DNA from: Thermoguttaceae bacterium | GTDB lineage: Bacteria; Planctomycetota; Planctomycetia; Pirellulales; Thermoguttaceae | Assembly (NCBI GenBank): GCA_017441605.1 | Contig: JAFRXD010000060.1 | Coordinates: 1 to 64,000, forward strand | Direction of reading: 5' to 3' | DNA length: 64,000 bases | Part shown: positions 34,246-41,219 of the stretch, in pieces | Layout: each line of letters opens with the position of its first letter | Numbering within the stretch: position 1 is the stretch's first letter | Notes under the pieces: model-generated | Database searches by the model: none | What the model saw: the letters and a program-made list of their open reading frames with translations, nothing else | Told to the model about the DNA's origin: nothing | Position numbers and translations under genes: made by a program

Positions 34246-35313
34246 TTAACCTCGTTTCTTTTCTAAACGAACCCTAACGCGCGCGATAGGGACCTCGCGG
34301 GCACAAGCTTGGAGGTCGCGAATCGCGCGAAAAATCTTGACGATATGGACGATCATGCAAACGACGAGAAGGATCGTCGCGACGATTTGAACCCAGTATT
34401 CGGCGGGTTGGATCCAATTGACGTAAAATTGATACAAGCGGGAGGTTTCCGTTCCGACTCGAGCGCCGCGGAACGCGAACCGGGCGAGGCGATCAACGAA
34501 TTTAAGAATCGTTTCGACGCCGAAGCAAACGGTCGCGCAGATCGCGAACTTTGCGGACGACTCGAGGGCCAAGCGAATCGCGCCGGAGGGATCGCGCGCG
34601 GGTCGGTCGGGGACGCCCGAAGCCGAGTCCGATTCTCGCGCGCCGGGGTCTATGTCGCGCAGGTCGCGGAACCTCGCGCAAATATTGTCAATCCGAACGA
34701 GCATTAGGACGACGCAGACGAAACCGGCGACGATCGCGCACCAAGACGCGGCGGGGAGCAGCTTTTCGTAGGTCAATCGGAACCAAGGATCGGTAACGTC
34801 GGGCTTGGGTCGGAAAAAGATCGAACCGCAAATCTGATAAGCGAGGTTTAGCGCGATATTGACCGAGAGGCAAACGAGGGCGTAGGTCGCGAATTTGGCG
34901 AAGGATCGCAGCGTCGAGCGCAGGGACCAGTTCAAGGCGCGTCGAGGTCTGGCGTCGTCGCGGGCTTCGGCGTCCAAGGCGCGCAGCTCGCGGATTCCTC
35001 GATAAATCTTGCCGATTTGAACGATCGCGCAAAGGACGAATCCGGTTCTTAGAACGATCGCGATCCACCTCGCGGCGGGCAGGGCGGAGCGATAAACGAA
35101 CCTTCGCGCGGAGTCGCTTTCGTCGAGTAGACTGGGGGCTCCGAACGCGAGCAGGACGATCTGAAAGGCGAGCGCTATGACGACGCTGACGGCGAAACAC
35201 GCGACGACTAGGATAGCGATCGCGGCGATCGCGCGAAAACTCGCGCGCAAAGTCTCGCTCAACGCTCTCGCGCCTTTTTCCAAAGAGAGTTTGTTTTCGT
35301 AATCTTCCGCCAT
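34246..35313 (-). CDS. Repeat-family membrane protein, three repeats (first of series)
   Basis: This 355-residue protein opens with MAEDYENKLSLEKGARAL, the group tag. Three two-span repeats follow, each closing with an amphipathic basic motif (QIGKIYRGIRELRALD, VRIDNICARFRDLRDID, HIVKIFRAIRDLQACA). The start at 35313 has GGAG seven bases upstream; an earlier ATG 18 bases upstream would include this site in the coding region. It is the promoter-proximal member of the minus-strand series and has a good promoter. Confidence 0.66.
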   Translation of the reverse strand: MAEDYENKLSLEKGARALSETLRASFRAIAAIAILVVACFAVSVVIALAFQIVLLAFGAPSLLDESDSARRFVYRSALPAARWIAIVLRTGFVLCAIVQIGKIYRGIRELRALDAEARDDARPRRALNWSLRSTLRSFAKFATYALVCLSVNIALNLAYQICGSIFFRPKPDVTDPWFRLTYEKLLPAASWCAIVAGFVCVVLMLVRIDNICARFRDLRDIDPGARESDSASGVPDRPARDPSGAIRLALESSAKFAICATVCFGVETILKFVDRLARFAFRGARVGTETSRLYQFYVNWIQPAEYWVQIVATILLVVCMIVHIVKIFRAIRDLQACAREVPIARVRVRLEKKRG

Positions 35314-35376
35314 TTTGTTCTCCCCGCTCAATCGCCGAAACCTTTCGATCTCGAGCGCGTCGCGCTCTTTTCGCCC

Positions 35377-35405
35377 ATTATAAACCGGAATCGGCGCCTC
35401 GGCAA
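35377..35405 (-). promoter_or_regulatory. Promoter of the repeat-family series
   Basis: On the minus strand TTGCCG (35400-35405), 17 bp and a consensus TATAAT (35377-35382). The start would be near 35370, giving a leader of about 57 bases to the first repeat-family gene. Confidence 0.65.
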
Positions 35406-35430
35406 ACGATTTGGCAAAAAATAGTCCGGA

Positions 35431-35474
35431 GAAAAAGAAACGCGCCGCTTCCTCTTTTTCGAGGAAACGGCGCG
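35431..35474 (-). terminator. Strong terminator of the triple SUMF1 gene
   Basis: Reading the minus strand, a 14-base stem (one G-T pair; arms 35461-35474 and 35441-35454) with a six-base loop is followed by TTTCTTTTTC. It lies 22 bp after the stop of the SUMF1-fold gene and separates it from the repeat-family promoter. Confidence 0.88.
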
Positions 35475-35495
35475 GGGTTGAAAAAAACCGGTCGC

Positions 35496-37991
35496 TTAGT
35501 CTTCGGAAGCGGGAATCAGAGCGAGCCTGAGCCCGAGTTCGTGGACGGGGATATGGGGGAAAATACCAAGTCGCTCGGAGGCTCGACAGCGCTTTGCATC
35601 GTCGTTCCAGTCGCCTCCGCGAATGACGCGGGAGGTTCCGGAGCTCGGGCCTCGGGGGTCGGTAGTTTCTCCGCTCTCGTAGTAGTTGTCGGCGTATCGG
35701 TCCTTGCAGAGCTCCCAGACGTTTCCAATCATATCGCGGAGTCCCCAGGCGTTGGGTTTCTTTTGCCCGACCGGTTGGCTATGCCCCTCGTCGTTTTCCA
35801 GGAACCACGCGATATCGTCCAAGTTGCCGTAACGCGCGCCTTTGGATCCCGCGCGGCAGGCGTATTCCCACTGCGCTTCGGTCGGGAAGGAGAAGCTCCA
35901 GCCCTCCGGAACTTCCTTCAGGGTATTAAGCTTCTTGATAAAGGCGTTGCAGTCGTTCCAAGAAACTTGTTCGACGGGTCGATTCGCACCTCGGTTTTGG
36001 CTCGGGTTCTTATTGGTAATCGCGAACCATTGCTCTTGGGTAACCTCGGTTTCGAGGAGCCAGAAACCTTTCGTCAGTTTGACTTCGTGGCGCTTTTCCT
36101 CGTCGGAGCGGTTCATTTCGTCGTCGGGGCTTCCCATCTCGAATTTTCCGGCGGGGCAGTATCGGAAGGTAAAATCGACGCCGTTAATCGTTAAGGTCGT
36201 TCGATCTCCGCCAAGTTCGCCGTCGTCGAAATCGTCGACTTCGCGACCAATTTTCGTCTTCTTCCCGATTTCGATTTCGCCGTCTTCGTCGCCGTCGTTC
36301 GATTCGTATTTGTCGCCGTCGGTTTGAACGAGGGCGAGTCGGACGCCTAGATCGTCGTAATCCGAATTTGGGGAAACGGATTCGCGCAGCGCGGCTCGAC
36401 ATTCGCGCGCTTCGGACTCGAAACTTCCTCCGCGAACGACTCGGCGGTCGCCTTGGCGATACCCGGACGGATCGGTCGATTCGCCACTGGAGTAAAACGC
36501 TTTGTGGTACCAATCTCGGGTCCATTCGCGGACGTTTCCGAGCATATCGCAGAGTCCCCAGGCGTTCGGGAGCTTTTGTCCGCCTTGTCGGAGCTCTTTG
36601 GCGTTCTTGTCGTACCAGGCGATTTCGCTCAATTGTCCGTAGCGCGTCTCGCTGGAACCGGCGCGACAAGCGTATTCCCATTGCGCCTCGGTGGGAAGGG
36701 CGAACTTCCATCCGTCGGGAAGGGCGTTTTGCTCGTTGAGTTTCTTAACGTAGTTTTCGCAGTCTTTCCACGAGACGCTTTCGACGGGGAGTCGAATCGA
36801 TTCGGCGCGGCTCGGGTTTTTCCCCATAACGTCGGTCCATTGCTCTTGCGTCACCTCTTTTTCCATAAGCCAAAAGCCTTGGGTTAGCTCGACGTTGTGT
36901 TGGAGCTCGTCGTCTTTTCGCGCGACTTCATCGTCGGGGCTTCCCATTTGGAACTCGCCCGCGGGGCAATAGCGGAAGACGTACTCGACGCCGTCGATTT
37001 TCAGGGTCGCGCGGTCGCCCGCGTTCTTGCCGCCGTCAAGGTCTTTGACCTCGCGCCCGGGATTGGAGGACTCGGCGGCGACGTCGGTTTCCTTCGCGGC
37101 TCGCGAGACGAGAACGAGCCTAACGCCCAAATTGGACTCGTCGTGGTTCGGGGACTCCGAATCTCGCGCCAGAGGGCGGCATCGGTCGGAGCGCTCGTCC
37201 CAACCGGAACCTCGAACGACGCGATAATTGCCGGACGGGGGACCTTGCGGATCGACCAATTCGCCGCTAAGGTAGTATTTCGAGTCGTACCAATCTTTGC
37301 ACCACTCGCGGACGTTCCCGATCATATCGCGAATTCCCCAAGGGTTGGAGGTCTTTTCGCCGACCGCATGGGGTTGACCCTCGCTGTTCCCGGCGAGCCA
37401 CGCGATTTTATAGAGATTCTCGACTTTTCCGCTCTTTCCGGCGCGATAGGCGTACTCCCACTGCGCCTCGGTCGGCAGATCGAACTTCCAACCGCTCGGA
37501 ATCGACTTGTCTCCTCGAGTTCGTCCCACCGCGACCATATCGTTCAGTAGATTGATCATTTGGTCGCAGGCGATCCAAGAGACGTTTTCGACCGGCAAAT
37601 CGGAGCCGGAAAACTCGCTCGGGTTATTTTCCGCGATCGCTTTCCATTGCTCTTGGGTCATTTCGGTTTCCATGATCCAGAATCCGGTCGTCAGCTCGAC
37701 TTTGTGCGGGGTTTCGTCGCTCTGGCTTCCCTCGTCGTAGGCGGGGGAGCCCATCGTAAAGGTTCCGGGCGGGCAGAATCGGAACGCGAACTCGACGCCC
37801 CCGATCGTCGCGGTCGCGCGGTCGCCGCCCTTCGCGCCTTGATCGAACCCCGCGACGCTCGCGCTCTCGCTTCGCGCGCTCTTGGCGCCCTTGACGGACG
37901 CTCCCTCGCAAAGGCTCGATTCGTTGGCGCATAGCCCGAAGACGATACCCGTTAGCGCGATCGCTCGACAAAGTTTTCCGATTTTGCCCAT
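35496..37991 (-). CDS. Secreted protein with three SUMF1-fold domains
   Basis: This 831-residue protein has a signal peptide (IALTGIVFGLCANESSLC) and three tandem domains of the formylglycine-generating-enzyme fold at about 55-300, 325-560 and 585-831. Each contains the standard landmarks: F-x-MGSP-DE, then MTQEQW or VTQEQW, LPTEAQWEYA-RAG, NAWGL-DM-GNV-E and RV-RGG, and a final LGVRL-LV. The catalytic Cys of true formylglycine-generating enzymes (GGSWLC region) is not present in any of them: the triplets read GSGWDE, GGSFES and GGDWND. They are therefore unlikely to activate sulfatases and more likely act as binding modules. A single such domain is usual, three in one chain is not. No sulfatase gene is in the window. 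No good ribosome site was seen. Confidence 0.82.
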   Translation of the reverse strand: MGKIGKLCRAIALTGIVFGLCANESSLCEGASVKGAKSARSESASVAGFDQGAKGGDRATATIGGVEFAFRFCPPGTFTMGSPAYDEGSQSDETPHKVELTTGFWIMETEMTQEQWKAIAENNPSEFSGSDLPVENVSWIACDQMINLLNDMVAVGRTRGDKSIPSGWKFDLPTEAQWEYAYRAGKSGKVENLYKIAWLAGNSEGQPHAVGEKTSNPWGIRDMIGNVREWCKDWYDSKYYLSGELVDPQGPPSGNYRVVRGSGWDERSDRCRPLARDSESPNHDESNLGVRLVLVSRAAKETDVAAESSNPGREVKDLDGGKNAGDRATLKIDGVEYVFRYCPAGEFQMGSPDDEVARKDDELQHNVELTQGFWLMEKEVTQEQWTDVMGKNPSRAESIRLPVESVSWKDCENYVKKLNEQNALPDGWKFALPTEAQWEYACRAGSSETRYGQLSEIAWYDKNAKELRQGGQKLPNAWGLCDMLGNVREWTRDWYHKAFYSSGESTDPSGYRQGDRRVVRGGSFESEARECRAALRESVSPNSDYDDLGVRLALVQTDGDKYESNDGDEDGEIEIGKKTKIGREVDDFDDGELGGDRTTLTINGVDFTFRYCPAGKFEMGSPDDEMNRSDEEKRHEVKLTKGFWLLETEVTQEQWFAITNKNPSQNRGANRPVEQVSWNDCNAFIKKLNTLKEVPEGWSFSFPTEAQWEYACRAGSKGARYGNLDDIAWFLENDEGHSQPVGQKKPNAWGLRDMIGNVWELCKDRYADNYYESGETTDPRGPSSGTSRVIRGGDWNDDAKRCRASERLGIFPHIPVHELGLRLALIPASED

Positions 37992-38289
37992 TTTGTTTAT
38001 CTCTATTATTGCGTTTGTTTTGCGCTACTCGCCATGGAAACGACCGCGCCGTTTCCCTTCGCGCAATCGTAAGGAGTAGCGAGGCGTTTTTGAGCGAAAA
38101 AAATTCGCGTTTTTTGAAAAAAAGCGCGTTTGGTTCGAAGCGCCCCGCGGCCGCGTCGACCTCCGCGCGATTTCCTCGAAGGGTTCTTGAAACGGGGCGC
38201 GAAACCGGTTAGACTGTTCGTCGAGGACGCTTTGGAAACGCGCTCGCGTATGTTTCGCGCGCGCTCGACTCTAACGAAAGGACGGAGGA
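37992..38289. other. Divergent intergenic region
   Basis: This 298-bp region lies between the divergent SUMF1-fold and propeller/beta-helix genes. It contains a recognisable plus-strand promoter (38187-38215) and a small GCGAA/TTCGC hairpin with T-run near 38094-38116. No clear promoter was found for the minus-strand gene. No tRNA-like or coding signal was seen. Confidence 0.5.
38187..38215 (+). promoter_or_regulatory. Promoter of the propeller/beta-helix gene
   Basis: TTGAAA (38187-38192), 17 bp and TAGACT (38210-38215). The predicted start near 38222 leaves a leader of about 68 bases that ends in GGACGGAGGA before the ATG. Confidence 0.5.
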
Positions 38290-40332
38290 ATGTTTCGCGA
38301 CGGCTTGGTTTTTTTGGCGCTTTTCTTATCGACGACGGTTTCCGCGTTGGGCGCGGACAATTGGCTTCGCAAGGAGGGAACCCCGCTTTTCCCGAACGGT
38401 AGCGGGGTAATGGAGACGACGCCGGTCGTTTGGAAGGGGCGCGCGGTCGTCTTGGCGTCGATTCGCCCCGCGACCCCAACGCACGAGCCTAGCGATTTGA
38501 AGCTGCGGATCGTCGATCTCGCCGACGGGGCGGTTTTGGCGGAGTTTGGCGCGGGGACGTCGCTCGCGTCGGCTTTTGTCGAGAAACGCGCTGACGGAGA
38601 CGTTTTTCGGGTCTTCGCGGCGCGGCAGCCGGAGGGGGAGAGTTGGTTTCGAAATATCGTCGAGTTTTCGAGTCGCGATTTGAAGACGTGGACGGAGCGG
38701 CTCGCGATCGAGGGGGAGAACGAGAATCTGCTCAACTCGTCGGTTTGCCGGGACAAGGACGGATATCTTATGGCGTACGAGTCGAACTCTCCGGTTTCGT
38801 TTTGCTTTAAATTTGCGCGTTCCAAAGATTTGGAGCGCTGGGAGAAGATCCCCGACATTTACTACGCGGGGACGGACGGCGCGACCTACAGCGCTTGCCC
38901 GGTCGTAAGGCGGGTCGGGGACTATTATTGCGCGATCTACTTGCGCGCGAACGGGAAGGGCGGTTTTGAATCGGCGGCGATACGGTCGAAGAACTTGGTC
39001 GAATGGGAGGAATCTCCGCGGAATCCGATACTCGCGGCGTCGGGGGACGAGGGGATCAACAACTCGGACGTCGACCTTTTCGAATGGAACGGGGAGACGC
39101 AACTCTTTTACGCGACGGGTAATCAGAGCGATCGTTGCGACGTTCGGCGCGCGCTCTTCCAGGGAACGGAGGCGGAGTTCTGGGCGAAAGCGTTCGAAGC
39201 GCCGGAGCCGGTCGCGGAGGAAATCAACGAGGGCGAGGGGTTCGGGGAGAATCTTTGGACGGGGGATCCCTGCGCTCGAAAGAACGTTTACGTCTCGAAA
39301 CTTGGGGACGATTCGGACGGGGCGACTTGGGAGACGGCGTATCGCTCGGTTCGGAAGGCTCTCGACAATCTTCCCGAATCGGAGGGCGGGGTTCGGGTTA
39401 TCGTACGCCCGGACCGATACTTCGAGCCGAATCTGCTCCCGTCGCGAAAAGGAGCGCGCGGGGCCTACAACGAGCTGGTCGGGGACGTTCGCGGGGAATA
39501 TGGAAGCGGCGCGACCGGGTGGGTTTATCTCGATTCGAGCGACCCGGAGAAGGGGTTTAAGTCTTACGACTGGCACAGTTCGATCCGCGCCTACATGAAG
39601 GGTTGGTCGTCGGAGCACACCGGAGAAACGGTCTCGAGTCTTATGTGGGATCGTTGGATCGTTCGCGGAATCTACGCGACGGGCGGGGACGCGGGGCTTT
39701 TTTGGGACTGCTTGGACGAGACGGCGCCTTTTACGGTTCTGGTGGAAGACTGCGTTTCGATCGGTCGGGCGTTTGGAATGGGGGTCGCGTTCGGGGCTTG
39801 GGACGCGTCGAGCCCGAATACTCGGGACGACGAGCCGATCGTTTTTCGGCGGGTCTGGGCGGCGTCGCTCGACCGGTGGGGAGACGCGGGGGCGGCGTTC
39901 CTTCGCTCCTATCGTCCGGAGCTCGCGCCGAAGCCGGAGTTCTATTTGGACGACTGCGTTCTCGTCTCTCCGGACAACGCGATCGAGAACAACGTTTCCG
40001 AATACGACGGCTCGACCCATATCGCCGCGCGGAATTGCAAGATGATCGTCTTGAACTTTACGCAACCGGCGGGGCAACCGCAGCCGACCGGCGTCATTCG
40101 AACCCCCAACGACGGGTCGCGGTATCTAATCGAATTGGAAGATTGCGATCTTATGGGTTGCAAAATATTTAGCGACGAAAAACCGAACCCGCCCCAATAT
40201 CGCGCCAAGGGACGAGTTCGCGCCTATACCCAGTTCCAGCATAGCGTTCCGGAGGGGATGAAACCGTTCGAGGGCTGGCCGAGCGAGCTGTTTCAATATC
40301 TCGCTCCACCGGCGGCTCCGACGGGGAATTGA
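38290..40332 (+). CDS. Secreted beta-propeller plus beta-helix protein
   Basis: This is a 680-residue protein. The signal peptide (GLVFLALFLSTTVSALG) is followed by a domain at about 25-320 with the blade-like repeats of GH43-type five-bladed propellers: VVWKGRAVVLAS, SRDLKTWTE, VCRDKDGYLMAYES, ARSKDLERWEK and CPVVRRVGDYYCAIY. A second domain (about 330-670) is introduced by KNVYVSKLGDDSDGATWETAY, the usual entry into right-handed beta-helices, and continues with short Asp/Asn-rich coils. This pairing is typical of secreted polysaccharide-active proteins; no specific glycosidase activity can be assigned. The ATG has an excellent GGACGGAGG site. Confidence 0.7.
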   Translation: MFRDGLVFLALFLSTTVSALGADNWLRKEGTPLFPNGSGVMETTPVVWKGRAVVLASIRPATPTHEPSDLKLRIVDLADGAVLAEFGAGTSLASAFVEKRADGDVFRVFAARQPEGESWFRNIVEFSSRDLKTWTERLAIEGENENLLNSSVCRDKDGYLMAYESNSPVSFCFKFARSKDLERWEKIPDIYYAGTDGATYSACPVVRRVGDYYCAIYLRANGKGGFESAAIRSKNLVEWEESPRNPILAASGDEGINNSDVDLFEWNGETQLFYATGNQSDRCDVRRALFQGTEAEFWAKAFEAPEPVAEEINEGEGFGENLWTGDPCARKNVYVSKLGDDSDGATWETAYRSVRKALDNLPESEGGVRVIVRPDRYFEPNLLPSRKGARGAYNELVGDVRGEYGSGATGWVYLDSSDPEKGFKSYDWHSSIRAYMKGWSSEHTGETVSSLMWDRWIVRGIYATGGDAGLFWDCLDETAPFTVLVEDCVSIGRAFGMGVAFGAWDASSPNTRDDEPIVFRRVWAASLDRWGDAGAAFLRSYRPELAPKPEFYLDDCVLVSPDNAIENNVSEYDGSTHIAARNCKMIVLNFTQPAGQPQPTGVIRTPNDGSRYLIELEDCDLMGCKIFSDEKPNPPQYRAKGRVRAYTQFQHSVPEGMKPFEGWPSELFQYLAPPAAPTGN

Positions 40333-40392
40333 CCCCGGCGTCGCTCGTTTGTCGCGTCGGCTTTTGGCTCGGAATTTTCCGATTCGTCCGAA

Positions 40393-40566
40393 CTTTTTTC
40401 CAAATTCTTTGGAAAAATTTTGTTCCAAAACGCGCCGGTTCCCCTTGGGATCGAGAAAGGGGAAACGGCGCGCTCGGCGCTCGAGCGCGCGTTTTCCGCT
40501 TTGACGATGGCGACGAGCGTTGACGAGTCGAGGGCTCGTCCGGATCGAGAACCGAGGAGAAACGCG
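40393..40566 (+). repeat. Conserved leader element, copy 1
   Basis: This region shares, in the same order, a TTTTTTC run, CTTGGAAAA or TTTGGAAAAA, a TCCAAAACGCGC block, a GCGCGC hairpin with a GTTTTC end, and an ATGGCGACGAGC block with the region 43915-44092. Copy 1 contains a perfect ten-base inverted repeat TTTTTCCAAA/TTTGGAAAAA around 40394-40416. It stands directly before a repeat-built membrane protein gene in both places. Role unknown; transcriptional control is likely. Confidence 0.6.
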
Positions 40567-41118
40567 ATGGGAGCCACTGTTGAAAGAAACGTTGGGGACA
40601 TGGGGTTCAAGTCGGATATGAGTCTAGAGGAACGACGACTTAGGTTTTATAAGAAAGAGAGGAGATTCGCGCGGATCGCTTTGATTGGGACGTCGTGTCT
40701 TGCGCTTGGCGTTCTTGGTATGAAGATCGATTTTACTGGTCTACCGTTCTACCTCGATTTGCTCGAACCGGATAATACGATCGACGCGCTCGGTGTGAAC
40801 GTTAACCTCTCGGTATTGAAGCTTTTGGTAAAGCTTTTGAAGTTGTTGTTACCGTTTGGCTTCACAGTGTCTTTGGCTCTTATTCCGCTGGCGTTTTTAC
40901 GGATTTCTGATATAAGGAAACAAAGCAAATTGGATCTGAACGAACGACAAGCGTCCTTTAACGAAAGTTCGAGGAGTTTTGCTCTCGCGACATTGGTCTT
41001 TGGGTTGAGTTTTGCCTTTGGAATAACCTTCCAGATGTGGTTTGTTCTCTTTCCGTATTCAATCCGACGACTCTTCGTCGTAAGGCGGGAAATAAGGGCT
41101 CTCCAACCGCTCGCGTAG
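40567..41118 (+). CDS. Small repeat-built membrane protein
   Basis: The 183-residue product starts MGATVERNVGD, matching MEALVERNVGN of the protein at 44093. It has two two-span repeats, each ending near an amphipathic basic segment (LRISDIRKQSK and RRLFVVRREIRALQPLA). The start at 40567 is chosen because AGGAG lies seven bases upstream and the N-terminus is conserved; a longer ORF upstream runs through the conserved leader. Its codon use is somewhat less biased than that of its neighbours. It is a two-repeat relative of the three-repeat gene at 44093. Function unknown. Confidence 0.62.
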   Translation: MGATVERNVGDMGFKSDMSLEERRLRFYKKERRFARIALIGTSCLALGVLGMKIDFTGLPFYLDLLEPDNTIDALGVNVNLSVLKLLVKLLKLLLPFGFTVSLALIPLAFLRISDIRKQSKLDLNERQASFNESSRSFALATLVFGLSFAFGITFQMWFVLFPYSIRRLFVVRREIRALQPLA

Positions 41119-41145
41119 CCACCTAACCTCGCGGTAGCCTAAACC

Positions 41146-41183
41146 AAAAACCCCGAGACGTCTCTAAGCGTCTCGGGGTTTCT
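41146..41183. terminator. Bidirectional terminator
   Basis: A perfect ten-base stem CCCCGAGACG/CGTCTCGGGG (41151-41160 and 41169-41178) has A5 before and TTTCTT after, so it can end transcripts of both convergent genes. The stem sequence is nearly the same as that of the terminator at 45063. Confidence 0.88.
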
Positions 41184-41219
41184 TCGATTGGTTTTCGCTC
41201 GACTAACGCGGCGTCGGAA

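Noticed and set aside
35496..37991. Sulfatase-maturation (formylglycine-generating) enzyme
   Set aside because: The required cysteine in the GGSWLC region is absent from all three domains, and no sulfatase is encoded nearby.
40126..40428. Minus-strand ORF beginning MEQNFSKEFG, similar to one at 43643-43954 (MEQKFSKNLE)
   Set aside because: The similarity is explained by the duplicated leader DNA. Both frames then run through unrelated sequence antisense or divergent to real genes, so neither is a supported gene.
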